Positions 33,788 through 43,250 of a stretch of DNA of 64,000 nt are shown in pieces. The position numbers were made by a program, and so were the translations under genes. Below the pieces are notes generated by a model. That model saw only the letters and a program-made list of their open reading frames with translations, was not told where the DNA came from and ran no database searches. Positions within the stretch are counted from its first letter, which is position 1; every line of letters starts with the position of its first letter. Origin of the DNA: Vibrio algivorus (lineage in GTDB: Bacteria > Pseudomonadota > Gammaproteobacteria > Enterobacterales > Vibrionaceae); NCBI RefSeq assembly GCF_002218005.2, contig NZ_AP018679.1, positions 992,001 through 1,056,000 on the forward strand, written 5' to 3'.

Positions 33788-34693
33788 CTACGTTGCCCAA
33801 ATCCTTGGTGGCTCAGGCACATAGCCAAACCATTGATGGCGAAATTGTTGCCAAATCAATGCGAAAACTTCCAACATGGGCTCGGTCCATTTTCCTAATG
33901 CTCGAACCACGATTAACTGTTCTATTTGAGTCGCACCAATTACCAATTCATTATTTGGTGCATAGTCACGAAGCAAATCCTGTACCATTTCAAGGTCATC
34001 TTCCGATTGGGCGGTAATAAACAAACTCCCCATCATAGGGAAAGACTGTAAACCACTGTTTAATATTGATTTATCCCCTCCGAGCAATTGCACGTTTTCA
34101 GTGAGAATATTTTTTCCATCAACAAAAACTTGTGTCTTACCCCACACTCTCCCGGCCTCGAAGCACTCATTTAGTGCAGGTCGACCAAAACAGTGCAGCT
34201 CCCATCCCATAAATAGTGCATCAGTCTCAAGGTAAATTTCGGTATCAACTCGAACTTGCCCAGTAGGAAAGAAAATATTTTCTTGAGGTAGCCATTCCAA
34301 GCAACTGCCTGACTTAGCGGTTAAGATTTGTTTTTGGCGTGCTACTTTGCCCTCAGAACGATAAAACTTTGTGGCTCCAGGCGTTGTAACGAGAGCATGG
34401 GCCCCAGGGTAAGCAGTCGCTTTAATGAGCAGCTCATCGCCGCCAACTACCCCGCCAGGAGGATGAAGTAGGTAAATATGGCATACGTCACCTTCCGGGT
34501 AGAGTGGCCTTTGGATAGCAAGTGGCCCTAGTTGGGTTTTGTGCCCGACTACAGTTTTGTCGCCTCGGTCGGTAAACCCAAGCGTTAATTCTGCTTTCCA
34601 ACCATCGCTTCGATTCAATGTATTTATTGGTGGTGTTTGCGCGACTCCCGCCATATTTAATTCTTCTACCGCTTCCATTGGTATGACTTCCAT
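33788..34693 (-). CDS. ureD: Urease accessory protein UreD
   Basis: The 301-residue scaffold that binds apo-urease and, with UreF and UreG, supports nickel insertion. Typical regions are LLHPPGGVVGGDELLI, TTPGATKFYRSEG and CLEWLPQENIFFPTGQV. Translation may start at 34693 or five codons later at 34678, where GGAAG stands eight bases before the ATG. It is the first gene of the operon and is preceded by a sigma-54-type promoter. The gap to ureA is filled with repeats. Confidence 0.93.
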   Translation of the reverse strand: MEVIPMEAVEELNMAGVAQTPPINTLNRSDGWKAELTLGFTDRGDKTVVGHKTQLGPLAIQRPLYPEGDVCHIYLLHPPGGVVGGDELLIKATAYPGAHALVTTPGATKFYRSEGKVARQKQILTAKSGSCLEWLPQENIFFPTGQVRVDTEIYLETDALFMGWELHCFGRPALNECFEAGRVWGKTQVFVDGKNILTENVQLLGGDKSILNSGLQSFPMMGSLFITAQSEDDLEMVQDLLRDYAPNNELVIGATQIEQLIVVRALGKWTEPMLEVFALIWQQFRHQWFGYVPEPPRIWAT

Positions 34694-34718
34694 TTATTGC
34701 CGTCTATCATTTTATTCA

Positions 34719-34734
34719 AGCAATAACTATGCCG
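34719..34734 (-). promoter_or_regulatory. Sigma-54 promoter of the urease operon
   Basis: Read on the minus strand, CGGCATAGTTATTGCT has GG and GC elements separated by ten bases and fits TGGCAYR-N4-TTGCW well. It ends 26 bases before the ureD ATG. I find no clear NtrC dyad nearby, so the activator is uncertain. Confidence 0.65.
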
Positions 34735-34826
34735 CCCTAACGATTTAACATTCAGAAAGTAACCATTTAACTTGCGGAAATTTTTCTATACTAAAAGCAC
34801 GATTTAATACTAATGAGGAAAGAAAA

Positions 34827-35225
34827 ATGCAGGGAACTTGCTTATGTGGCAGCGTGACTCTGACTACCAAAGATAAACAAAGCTTTGAAGTATGTCATTG
34901 TGGGATGTGTAGGCGATGGGGTGGTGGGCCTTTTATGGGATTTCATTGTGAAGATGGAGTGCAAATTGAAGGGGGAGAATTTATTCAAAGCTTCAAATCA
35001 TCAGATTGGGCGGAACGCGGTTTTTGCAAACAATGTGGTACTCACTTGTACTACAAACTGATCCACGCCAATTTATACACACTACCTATTGGCCTATTTC
35101 AAGATCTCGAGAACTTAACCTTTAATGAGCAAATTTTTATCGATAAAAAACCAACATTTTATAGCTTTTCTGAACGCACCGCTGAGATGACAGAGCAGGA
35201 AGTATTCGAAAAATATGCGCCTTAA
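34827..35225 (+). CDS. GFA-family zinc protein
   Basis: A 132-residue protein of the glutathione-dependent formaldehyde-activating enzyme (GFA/CENP-V) family. Zinc-binding cysteines are visible in GTCLCGSV, CHCGMCRRWGGGPFMGF and CKQCGTHLYY, in the usual order. A good ribosome binding site (GAGGAAAG) precedes the ATG. The family name is historical; the true substrate of this type is usually unknown. It is divergent from ureD and shares its upstream region. Confidence 0.88.
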   Translation: MQGTCLCGSVTLTTKDKQSFEVCHCGMCRRWGGGPFMGFHCEDGVQIEGGEFIQSFKSSDWAERGFCKQCGTHLYYKLIHANLYTLPIGLFQDLENLTFNEQIFIDKKPTFYSFSERTAEMTEQEVFEKYAP

Positions 35226-35266
35226 GGTAGTACTTTCACGGTAAGGAAGGGGGGAACCAACTTGAC

Positions 35267-35623
35267 TTAACACCCTTCCGACCAAACCGCAAATTCATTA
35301 CCGCTTGGTTCTTCAAAATGAAAGCGGCAACCACCAGGAAATTCAAAAATCGGCTTAATGATTTTGCCCCCATACTTCTCTACTTTACGACAGGTCGCTT
35401 CAATATCTTGACTGTAAAATATCAATAATGCCGCGCCATTACTGGTTTGACTCGCTAAAGATTCGCGATAAAAACCGCCGTCTAAACCTTGATTAGAAAA
35501 CGCAGTATAGTCTGGACCATAGTCAACAAACTCCCATCCGAAAACCGATTGAAAGAAAGCTTTCGTGACCAGTAAGTCTTTCGCCGCAAGTTCGACATAA
35601 TTTAACTTTTCATGTTGGTGCAT
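35267..35623 (-). CDS. VOC-family (glyoxalase-like) protein
   Basis: A protein of about 118 residues of the vicinal oxygen chelate fold, with two beta-alpha-beta-beta-beta modules. Recognisable pieces are LNYVELAAKDLLVTKAFFQ, SVFGWEFVDYGPDYTAFS and FEFPGGCRFHFEEPSGNEFA. The ATG at 35623 has AGGAT upstream; a longer frame has no better start. Such small VOC proteins are often of unknown activity. It is convergent with the GFA gene. Confidence 0.82.
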   Translation of the reverse strand: MHQHEKLNYVELAAKDLLVTKAFFQSVFGWEFVDYGPDYTAFSNQGLDGGFYRESLASQTSNGAALLIFYSQDIEATCRKVEKYGGKIIKPIFEFPGGCRFHFEEPSGNEFAVWSEGC

Positions 35624-35706
35624 AATCAATTTTATCCTTGATTGAACCATGTGATGTGACCGTGATTGCCACATCACTATTAAATTACAGCTTTAATGAT
35701 AGGAGG

Positions 35707-35889
35707 TTAATAACAAATAATTGTACCATCTGCCATTTCATAACTCTTCTGGCCAGAAGCAGAACAATCGGTCTTGGCTGCCTCTGTATTCGTTTGAGAT
35801 TTAGCGTTAGAATCTGACCCTGTACTCGCACACCCACTCAATAATAAGCCACAAATCAACGCAGCATAGACAGCATTTTTGTTCGTCAT
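35707..35889 (-). CDS. Small lipoprotein
   Basis: A 60-residue protein with lipoprotein signal (residues 1-20, lipobox LLSGC) followed by a Ser/Thr/Asn-rich linker. A short C-terminal CSASGQKSYEMADGTIICY with two cysteines could form a disulfide. It is expected to be anchored in the outer membrane. Function unknown; short lipoproteins of this form are common in vibrios. Confidence 0.65.
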   Translation of the reverse strand: MTNKNAVYAALICGLLLSGCASTGSDSNAKSQTNTEAAKTDCSASGQKSYEMADGTIICY

Positions 35890-36056
35890 AACATATCCTT
35901 ATTTGATTTCTGATCGAGAATATCTACGCACTTAACCAAGAGCGATATACACTTTTTATCAACTGACAATATCATTTTTTGCATTCATTTATGGTCATGG
36001 TCTAGTCAATTAAGTCTAGTTAGTCACGCTGGCTTTACCACCAAGAATATTTACCA

Positions 36057-36920
36057 TTATTTAATATGTATATCCATTTGAGGAAATGGAATTTGAATGC
36101 CTTCTTTGTCTAATTCTTCTTTTATCGCTTGCAAAGTATCGTAGTACACTTTCCAGTATTCTTCTGATTTTACCCAAGGACGCACCGCAATATTAATTGA
36201 AGAGTTGGCGAGGGCTAATACACCAATAGTTGGAGCTGGCAAAGAAAGAATACGCTCTTCCGATTTAAGAACACCGGCGAGCACTTGCTTCGTTTTTTGC
36301 AAGTCAGCGTCATACGACACGCGAATTTCAAAATTGATACGGCGAATCTTATGTTTCGAAAAGTTTACTATTGGTTGAGACATTACTAAACGATTTGGTA
36401 TCGCGACCATTTTATTATCGCCAGTAGTTAAAACTGTATGGAAGATTTCAATCGCCTGGACTGTACCTGAAACCTTTCCGACTTCAATGAAATCTTTACT
36501 TTTAAATGGACGAAATAGCACAATTAACACACCAGAGGCAAAGTTAGAAAGCGAGCCCTTTAAAGCAAGACCAACGGCAAGACTGGCAGAAGCCAGTACA
36601 GCGATCACCCCAGTCATCGCAACCCCAATGCTATTTAGTGCCGCAATAAATACCATCACTAACAAGGCATAACGTATAAAGCTACTAATAAATTGTACGA
36701 CAGCAGAGTCAACACTTTTTGTTTCCAACAAATTGACCACACCTTTATGAATAAACTTCACTAAAAAGGTTCCGACTAATAGGATGCACAGTGCTAAAAA
36801 AATATTAATGCTATATTGGATCAATAAGTCCGAACTATGAGAAAACCAGCTAGAGGTCATTGATGTATTTACGGTATTTTGCGCGTGAGATAAAGGTTCA
36901 ATATTGTGCTCTACAGCCAT
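36057..36920 (-). CDS. MscS-family mechanosensitive channel
   Basis: A 287-residue small-conductance mechanosensitive channel that releases solutes during hypo-osmotic shock. Three hydrophobic segments lie at about residues 35-150. The pore-lining helix contains ASASLAVGLALKGSLSNFASG, the typical Ala/Gly-packed TM3. The beta domain follows with RPFKSKDFIEVGKVSGTV, and the C-terminal domain ends IPFPQMDIHIK. The length is that of E. coli MscS itself. Confidence 0.93.
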   Translation of the reverse strand: MAVEHNIEPLSHAQNTVNTSMTSSWFSHSSDLLIQYSINIFLALCILLVGTFLVKFIHKGVVNLLETKSVDSAVVQFISSFIRYALLVMVFIAALNSIGVAMTGVIAVLASASLAVGLALKGSLSNFASGVLIVLFRPFKSKDFIEVGKVSGTVQAIEIFHTVLTTGDNKMVAIPNRLVMSQPIVNFSKHKIRRINFEIRVSYDADLQKTKQVLAGVLKSEERILSLPAPTIGVLALANSSINIAVRPWVKSEEYWKVYYDTLQAIKEELDKEGIQIPFPQMDIHIK

Positions 36921-37126
36921 AGTAGATTCCTTACGTTATAGACTGTTATCACCATCATGAATGTTGACTATGATGGATAAGAAACTGGTCAGCACTATAA
37001 ACATGCGACCTTATATTTGAGCGAAATATATAGACTTTTATTATTTTGAGAAACATAAAATTCACACGATTTGAAATAAAATTTAGCGTAACGAATTCTC
37101 TTTAACTCTACTTCTCAATCAAATAA

Positions 37127-37176
37127 CAAAAACCCTTCACCAGACATTAGATCTTTTCTAATATCCTATGAAGGGC
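37127..37176 (-). terminator. Terminator of the urt operon
   Basis: On the minus strand, CCCTTCA and TGAAGGG plus inner complementary stretches form an imperfect hairpin that ends in five Ts. It starts about 24 bases after the urtE stop. Confidence 0.75.
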
Positions 37177-37199
37177 TTTGGTCTTTACTGATGGCGTTT

Positions 37200-37895
37200 C
37201 TACACCGTTAAATGCTCTTTTATCAACTGCTCATTCAAGGCTTCCATTTGCCCCTTAGCAACCGCTTTGCCTCGGTCAAGCAAACAGAAGTTATGGCCTA
37301 CTTTGCGAGCAAATGGCAGTTTTTGTTCGACCAGTAATACCGTTAAACCATGCTTATCATTTAGCAGTTTAATAATATCACCGATCTCTTGGACAATATT
37401 CGGTTGAATGCCCTCGGTTGGTTCATCCAAAATCAATAAATCCGGTTCAACGACTAACGCTCGGCCAATCGACAGTTGCTGCTGTTGACCACCAGATAAG
37501 TCACCTCCTCGACGATGCAACATTTCCTTTAGCACGGGGAATAGTTCAAAGATAAAATCAGGAATTTTACGATCGCCACGCTTACGAATAGGTAAGCCGA
37601 TTTCTAAATTTTCTTGTACCGTTAACATTGGAAAAATTTGTCGGCCTTGCGGAACATAGCCAATGCCTAAATGAGGACGTTGTTCGGTTGAAGCTTTTTT
37701 AATGCTTTCGCCTTTAAACACAATATCTCCACTCTTGATTGGATTCAGCCCCATAATGCATTGCAATAAGGTTGTTTTTCCTACCCCATTACGCCCCATC
37801 AATACAGTACATTTGCCTTTTTCAACCTCAACATCGAGATCCCACAGGATATGACTCTCACCATAGAATTGGTTTACACCTTGTACTTTTAACAT
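37200..37895 (-). CDS. urtE: Urea ABC transporter ATPase UrtE
   Basis: A 231-residue ATP-binding protein of a branched-chain-amino-acid-type importer (HAAT family), energising urea uptake. Walker A is GRNGVGKTTLL, the signature LSGGQQQQLS and Walker B LLILDEPTEG. It begins MLKVQGVNQFYGESHILWD, as UrtE proteins do. Last gene of urtABCDE, two bases after urtD. Confidence 0.95.
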   Translation of the reverse strand: MLKVQGVNQFYGESHILWDLDVEVEKGKCTVLMGRNGVGKTTLLQCIMGLNPIKSGDIVFKGESIKKASTEQRPHLGIGYVPQGRQIFPMLTVQENLEIGLPIRKRGDRKIPDFIFELFPVLKEMLHRRGGDLSGGQQQQLSIGRALVVEPDLLILDEPTEGIQPNIVQEIGDIIKLLNDKHGLTVLLVEQKLPFARKVGHNFCLLDRGKAVAKGQMEALNEQLIKEHLTV

Positions 37896-37897
37896 CC

Positions 37898-38761
37898 TTA
37901 TTCTCCCAAGTAGACGCGCTTTACTTCAGGGTGCGACTGAATTTGATCCATATTACCTTCCGCCAACACATGACCTTGATGCAGAACGGTGACTTGATCG
38001 GCAATCGAACGGACAAACTCCATATCATGTTCAACCACAACCACGGAGTGTTTACCTGCAAGAGATTTCAGTAATTCTGCGGTTCGATCCATTTCTTGAT
38101 GAGTCATGCCTGTAACTGGCTCATCAACTAACAAAAGTTTCGGTTTTTGCATCAATAACATGCCGATTTCTAACCATTGTTTTTGACCATGAGAAAGCAC
38201 GCCAGCTAGCAAATTTCGACATTGTTCAAGGCCTATCAAAGAGAGAACACCATCAATCTCATCACTTTGTTCGCCCGTTAACTTAGCAGTAAACGTTGAC
38301 CAAACCGAACGAGTGCCGGTCATCGCAAGCTCCAAATTATTCCACACAGTTAAGCTCTCAAACACAGTAGGCTGCTGGAATTTACGCCCCACACCCGCGT
38401 TGGCGATTTCTGCCTCTGACATAGTCAACAAGTTCGTCTTTGAACCTAACCATACTTGACCCTGATCTGGCCGAGTCTTGCCAGTAATGATGTCCATCAT
38501 GGTGGTTTTTCCTGCGCCGTTTGGCCCTATGATGCATCGCAATTCTCCTTGCTTGATATACAGGTTTAAGTCATTAATCGCTTTAAAACCATCAAAGGAA
38601 ACAGATACTCCTTCCATGTACAACATGATGTTGTGTCTAGTATCAATCAATGGATGGTTAACCGGTTTGAGAAAATCGAACACTTCATCGCGACGGGTAA
38701 ATTTCTCAAAACCTTCGCCAACTTTTTTAATTGGTGTGACGACCGATTCTAGTGCGCTCAT
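37898..38761 (-). CDS. urtD: Urea ABC transporter ATPase UrtD
   Basis: The second ATP-binding subunit, 287 residues. About 45 N-terminal residues precede the ATPase core. Walker A is GPNGAGKTTMMD, with LLVDEPVTGM as Walker B. The signature region is LSHGQKQWLEIG, with His in place of the usual Gly, a substitution common in UrtD. Its ATG overlaps the urtC stop (ATGA). Confidence 0.95.
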   Translation of the reverse strand: MSALESVVTPIKKVGEGFEKFTRRDEVFDFLKPVNHPLIDTRHNIMLYMEGVSVSFDGFKAINDLNLYIKQGELRCIIGPNGAGKTTMMDIITGKTRPDQGQVWLGSKTNLLTMSEAEIANAGVGRKFQQPTVFESLTVWNNLELAMTGTRSVWSTFTAKLTGEQSDEIDGVLSLIGLEQCRNLLAGVLSHGQKQWLEIGMLLMQKPKLLLVDEPVTGMTHQEMDRTAELLKSLAGKHSVVVVEHDMEFVRSIADQVTVLHQGHVLAEGNMDQIQSHPEVKRVYLGE

Positions 38762-39936
38762 GAATGACTCTCCTGTGTCGATTGCTTATCTTGTTGGCTC
38801 GATTTTTTTGCCCATTTTTCTGATAAAGCGCCCATCACGCCTTTTGGCAAATACATGGTGGCAAGAACAAAAATTCCCCCTAATGCAAATAACCAGACCT
38901 CTGGGAATTCCACCGTAAACCAACTCTTGGCGTAGTTAATAATCAACGCACCGACAATTGCGCCAAATAAGGTGGCACGCCCTCCTAATGCTACCCACAC
39001 TACAATTTCAATCGAGTTAATTGGGGCGAATTGTGCGGCGCTAGTACTACCGGCTTGAGTCACATATAACGCACCAGCAACCCCGGCTAACACTGCAGAA
39101 AGGACAAACACCCACAGTTTGATGCTATCGACATCATATCCAGTAAAGCGGGTACGTAATTCTGCATCACGAATCGCGATGGCTACCCGCCCCAAACGAC
39201 TTGCTACGACTAAACGGCAAATCAAGTACCCTATGATCAGCGCGGCAATTGTTGTTACTAACAAACCTACTTTGGTTGTGTCTTGTTCTAGGCTGAAACC
39301 AAGTACATCTTTAAACCCCGTCAAGCCACTACTACCACCAAACCCCATTTCATTACGTGAGAAGGCCAGCATTAACGCGTAGGTCAGTGCTTGGGTCATG
39401 ATCGATAAGTAAACACCAGAAACACGAGATCGAAACGCTAGGTAGCCAAAGACAAATGCCAATACGCCCGGAACCAACATGATCATCATTGCGGCAAAAG
39501 CAAAGTTATCAAACCCATGCCAGAACCAAGGCAGTTCTTGCCAGTTAAGCGATACCATGAAGTCTGGTAATAAAGGGTTACCATAAACACCACGATCGCC
39601 AATTTCACGAGTGAGATACATCCCCATCGCATAACCGCCTAACGCAAAGAAAGCGCCATGCCCTAAACTTAAAATTCCTAAATAGCCCCAGATAAGATCA
39701 ACCGCCAGCGCCACCAGCGCATAAGACAGATATTTCCCCATTTGAGTCACGGTAAATGAACTCACATGAAAGGGGTTACTTTCTGGGACCACTAGGTTTA
39801 AAAATGGCACCACAATTGCAAGCGCCAATAAAAATACAATCGTGATTTTTCCGCCTGTATCTGAAGCAATAAAAGAACGACGGCTTGCAAAGTTCGACGT
39901 ACTACTCATTGAATTAGTTGCTACTACACTCGTCAT
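38758..39936 (-). CDS. urtC: Urea ABC transporter permease UrtC
   Basis: A 392-residue LivM-type permease with about nine to ten hydrophobic segments. Characteristic stretches are DLIWGYLGILSLGHGAFFALGGYAMGMY-type (here ILSLGHGAFFALGGYAMG), SRVSGVYLSIMTQALT and RDAELRTRFTGYDVDSIK. The QAGSTSAAQFAPINSIEIV region is typical of UrtC. Ten bases after urtB; overlaps urtD. Confidence 0.95.
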   Translation of the reverse strand: MTSVVATNSMSSTSNFASRRSFIASDTGGKITIVFLLALAIVVPFLNLVVPESNPFHVSSFTVTQMGKYLSYALVALAVDLIWGYLGILSLGHGAFFALGGYAMGMYLTREIGDRGVYGNPLLPDFMVSLNWQELPWFWHGFDNFAFAAMMIMLVPGVLAFVFGYLAFRSRVSGVYLSIMTQALTYALMLAFSRNEMGFGGSSGLTGFKDVLGFSLEQDTTKVGLLVTTIAALIIGYLICRLVVASRLGRVAIAIRDAELRTRFTGYDVDSIKLWVFVLSAVLAGVAGALYVTQAGSTSAAQFAPINSIEIVVWVALGGRATLFGAIVGALIINYAKSWFTVEFPEVWLFALGGIFVLATMYLPKGVMGALSEKWAKKSSQQDKQSTQESHS

Positions 39937-39945
39937 AACGCCTCC

Positions 39946-41601
39946 TTATTCTGCCGCACGACCACGTTGAGGGAACAAACCTTTCGGGCGCTTTTGAATA
40001 AATAAAATAATGAAAACCAGAACTAAGATTTTGGCGAGAACTGCACCAGCCCAAGGCTCTAAGATCTTATTGAATAAACCTAAACTTAACCCTGCCACTA
40101 GAGTGCCCCACAAGTTGCCTACCCCACCAAATACCACCACCATAAAGGAGTCGATAATGTAGTTTTGCCCCATGTTTGGTCCGACGTTAGTCAATTGAGA
40201 AAGTGCCACTCCGGCAATACCTGCAATGCCAGAGCCTAAACCAAAGGTCATAGCATCCACACGTTCAGAACGAACCCCCATAGAGCGAGCCATAGATCGG
40301 TTCTGCGAAACCGCCCTCACTTGCAAACCCAACGGTGTTTTTTTGAGAATGGCCACTAAACCAAGAAATACCATGAAGCAGAAAATAATGATGTATAGAC
40401 GGTTATAAGTCAGGGATAACATAGGGTTAAGCTCTAATGCGCCAGCCATCCAATCAGGTGTACTTACCGAGCGGTTTAAAGGAGAGAAAATACTGCGAAC
40501 CGCTTGTTGTAAAATAAGGCTGATACCAAAAGTAGCAAGTAGAGTTTCAAGCGGACGACCATACAGACGACGAATCACCGTACGCTCAATCGCAATTCCC
40601 ACTAGCCCGGATACAACAAAAGCCGCTGGAATAGAAAGAAGCAACGCGGCCCCAATATTATTCGGCATTAATTGTTGAATCACATAAGTGGTATAAGCGC
40701 CGATCATGATCAATTCACCATGCGCCATATTGATCACACCCATCACGCCAAAAGTGATCGCAAGTCCAATACCCGCCAGTACCAGCACCGAACCTAAACT
40801 TAAGCCAAAAAAGACGGTTTCAATTCCACCGTAAAAGCTTTGGGTTTGTTTATATTGGTTTAGCGCCAGTTGTGCCGATTCAATCACTTTCTCATCAGCA
40901 TCACTATTAATAACTTGAGATAGCGCTCCGTAAACCTCCTGCTGTTTAGACTCACTAATGACCTCAATCGCATCAATTTGTTCTGCAGTATTGGTGCTGG
41001 TTTTGAGCTGATTCATCGCTAGTGCCAACTCTAAACTCTTGCGAACATCACGATCACTTTCTACTTGTAACTGTTGAGATATTTTTTCAATAGTCTTCGG
41101 GGTCGTCGTGCCTAGTAAACTATTCACCGCAGACAAACGTACATCAGCATTACTCGCTGAAATATCAATACGCGCCAGTACATCACGAATATCAGAACGC
41201 AATGAGTTATTGGTTCTTACCTTTGCAAAGTCACGTTTATTTTCAACAGTGATAACATCATCTGAAAGCAACTTTTGAGCTTGTTGACCTTTATCTAAAT
41301 CGTTAATAACAAATAAACTTTCATCTGATTTTAAATAATATAAATTTCCTTCAAGCCAAGGCGTTAACACTTTCTTAGCAATTTCTGCATCCGAAGATTG
41401 TGATAGCCATTCAATTGCTTCTTGTTTTACCGAACCTTTTTTCGATAACAAGGCAACCTGCACATCAGCAAGCGATTGAATAGAAGGTGTTTGCGCAAGC
41501 GAAAGCGCACTAAATAAACTCAAATACAGCATCAGCGTAAAGCTAATGAATAATGATATTTGAGACGGTAATTTTCTAAGTAGATATTGTTTTATTGTCA
41601 T
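39946..41601 (-). CDS. urtB: Urea ABC transporter permease UrtB (long form)
   Basis: A 551-residue LivH-type permease. The last 300 residues form the membrane domain, with GLAITFGVMGVINMAHGE and VFGGVGNLWGTLVAG. A secretion signal at about residues 15-36 and a periplasmic helical extension of about 215 residues come first; the extension looks HEAT-like. This long UrtB form is common in proteobacteria. It is separated from urtA by a strong hairpin with a T run. Confidence 0.94.
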   Translation of the reverse strand: MTIKQYLLRKLPSQISLFISFTLMLYLSLFSALSLAQTPSIQSLADVQVALLSKKGSVKQEAIEWLSQSSDAEIAKKVLTPWLEGNLYYLKSDESLFVINDLDKGQQAQKLLSDDVITVENKRDFAKVRTNNSLRSDIRDVLARIDISASNADVRLSAVNSLLGTTTPKTIEKISQQLQVESDRDVRKSLELALAMNQLKTSTNTAEQIDAIEVISESKQQEVYGALSQVINSDADEKVIESAQLALNQYKQTQSFYGGIETVFFGLSLGSVLVLAGIGLAITFGVMGVINMAHGELIMIGAYTTYVIQQLMPNNIGAALLLSIPAAFVVSGLVGIAIERTVIRRLYGRPLETLLATFGISLILQQAVRSIFSPLNRSVSTPDWMAGALELNPMLSLTYNRLYIIIFCFMVFLGLVAILKKTPLGLQVRAVSQNRSMARSMGVRSERVDAMTFGLGSGIAGIAGVALSQLTNVGPNMGQNYIIDSFMVVVFGGVGNLWGTLVAGLSLGLFNKILEPWAGAVLAKILVLVFIILFIQKRPKGLFPQRGRAAE

Positions 41602-41678
41602 TATGTCCCATCCATGGCAATCAAAAATATGGCAGTAAAATATCCGTTATTTTTGAAACGGTTCCCGGTTCCCCCAAC

Positions 41679-41716
41679 AAAAAAGCCTCATTGAGCGTAT
41701 AAAACTCAATGAGGCT
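41679..41716 (-). terminator. Intercistronic terminator between urtA and urtB
   Basis: A perfect 12-bp stem, AGCCTCATTGAG with CTCAATGAGGCT, a nine-base loop, and six Ts on the minus strand immediately after. It begins seven bases after the urtA stop. It probably reduces readthrough into urtB, so UrtA is made in excess. Confidence 0.9.
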
Positions 41717-41722
41717 AAAGGT

Positions 41723-43033
41723 TTATTTGGCTTCACCACCTAAACATGCTTTAGTTTGCGTGTTGTAGCTGCCACACATAACTGGCTTAGTCCAATCAGA
41801 GATTAGGTTAGCAGAAGTTGGTAAGAAATCAGACCATGCATCGCCTTTCACTTCTTGTTCCGTTTCCCATACCACATCAAATTGGCCGTTATCTTGGATC
41901 TCACCAATCACAACCGGCTTAGTAATATGGTGGTTAGGAAGCATAGTTGCCGTACCGCCAGTTAAATTTGGCGTCGATAAACCAATAATAGCTTCACTTA
42001 CTTTATCGGTATCAGTCGTACCTGCTTTCTCAACCGCTTTTACCCATAAGTTAAAGCCGATATAAGTCGCTTCCATTGGGTCATTGGTTACACGAGAGTC
42101 ATCTTTAATGTACTTGTGCCATGTATCAATGAAAGTATCGTTCGCTTCTGAATCGACACTCATGAAGTAGTTCCACGCCGCCAAGTGACCAACTAGTGCC
42201 GACGTATCCATACCAGAAAGCTCTTCTTCACCTACCGAGAAGGCAATCACTGGAATATCTTCTGAAGATACACCTTGCGCGGCTAATTCTTTATAGAAAG
42301 GTACGTTAGCATCACCATTAATAGTAGAAACCACCGCGGTTTTCTTACCTTCTGAACCGAATTTCTTAATATTAGAAACAATGGACTGCCAATCAGAATG
42401 GCCAAATGGGGTGTAATTCACCATCACATCGGCCTCCGCTACACCTTTACTTTTAAGGTAAGCGGCTAAGATTTTATTAGTAGTACGTGGGTAAACATAA
42501 TCAGTACCTGCAAGCACAAAACGCTGTACGCCAAGTTCATCAATTAAGTAATCAACCGCAGGAATCGCTTGTTGATTTGGCGCAGCACCGGTATAGAAGA
42601 TATTTTTCGAAGACTCTTGACCTTCATATTGTACTGGGTAGAACAAAATACTGTCGTTTTGCTCAAACACGGGCAGCATGGCTTTGCGTGAAGCAGAAGT
42701 CCAGCCACCAAACGTAACGGCAACTTTATCTTTTTCAATTAACTCACGAGCTTTTTCAGCGTACATAGGCCAGTTTGATGCAGGGTCAACCACTACAGGT
42801 TCAAGCTGTTTGCCTAATACACCGCCCTTCTTATTCTGTTCTTCAATCAGCATTAAAACAGTATCTTTTAACGTGGTTTCACTGATCGCCATAGTGCCAG
42901 AAAGAGAATGAAGCACACCGACTTTAATGGTATCGGCTGCTTGAACGGTAAAAGCACAGGCACTAATTGCCGCTGTACCAGCCAACAGTTTTAGACGGGT
43001 TTTAAGAGATTTGTTATGCGTTTTATTTTGCAT
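41723..43033 (-). CDS. urtA: Urea-binding protein UrtA
   Basis: The periplasmic urea-binding subunit, about 436 residues. The signal peptide runs to about residue 32 and ends AFTVQAADT. The mature part starts TIKVGVLHSLSGTMAISE and has VFGGWTSASRKAMLPVFE, YVYPRTTNKILAAYL and DPMEATYIGFNLWVKA, all diagnostic of UrtA. The ATG at 43033 follows a good AAGGAG site; an earlier in-frame codon has none. It is transcribed from a sigma-54-type promoter. Confidence 0.96.
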   Translation of the reverse strand: MQNKTHNKSLKTRLKLLAGTAAISACAFTVQAADTIKVGVLHSLSGTMAISETTLKDTVLMLIEEQNKKGGVLGKQLEPVVVDPASNWPMYAEKARELIEKDKVAVTFGGWTSASRKAMLPVFEQNDSILFYPVQYEGQESSKNIFYTGAAPNQQAIPAVDYLIDELGVQRFVLAGTDYVYPRTTNKILAAYLKSKGVAEADVMVNYTPFGHSDWQSIVSNIKKFGSEGKKTAVVSTINGDANVPFYKELAAQGVSSEDIPVIAFSVGEEELSGMDTSALVGHLAAWNYFMSVDSEANDTFIDTWHKYIKDDSRVTNDPMEATYIGFNLWVKAVEKAGTTDTDKVSEAIIGLSTPNLTGGTATMLPNHHITKPVVIGEIQDNGQFDVVWETEQEVKGDAWSDFLPTSANLISDWTKPVMCGSYNTQTKACLGGEAK

Positions 43034-43089
43034 GATAGATATCACTCCTTGATAAATAACCAATTATGTATTGGTGGTATTTTCAATAG

Positions 43090-43105
43090 AGCAAAGAGCA
43101 TGCCA
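43090..43105 (-). promoter_or_regulatory. Sigma-54 promoter of urtABCDE
   Basis: Read on the minus strand, TGGCATGCTCTTTGCT matches TGGCAYR-N4-TTGCW throughout, with GG and GC separated by exactly ten bases. It ends 57 bases before the urtA ATG. This is the clearest promoter in the window. Confidence 0.85.
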
Positions 43106-43199
43106 GACAAATAAATTCGTTATTTTACAAACAAATAAATATAGATCCCCAAGTGAACAATATACAAACGGTCAGTTATGGTGCGTAATTTTCGAACAG

Positions 43200-43216
43200 T
43201 TCACCAAAAAGGTGAT
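43200..43216. promoter_or_regulatory. NtrC-like site (promoter-proximal)
   Basis: TTCACCAAAAAGGTGAT agrees with the NtrC dyad TGCACCA-N3-TGGTGCA at about ten of 14 positions. It is centred about 110 bp upstream of the sigma-54 promoter. Confidence 0.55.
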
Positions 43217-43250
43217 ATTACTCGGAAGGCTTATGAGAGCGTTGAAATGA

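Noticed and set aside
38478..38918. 146-codon open frame opposite urtD and urtC
   Set aside because: Antisense to two conserved genes, no family resemblance and no ribosome binding site.
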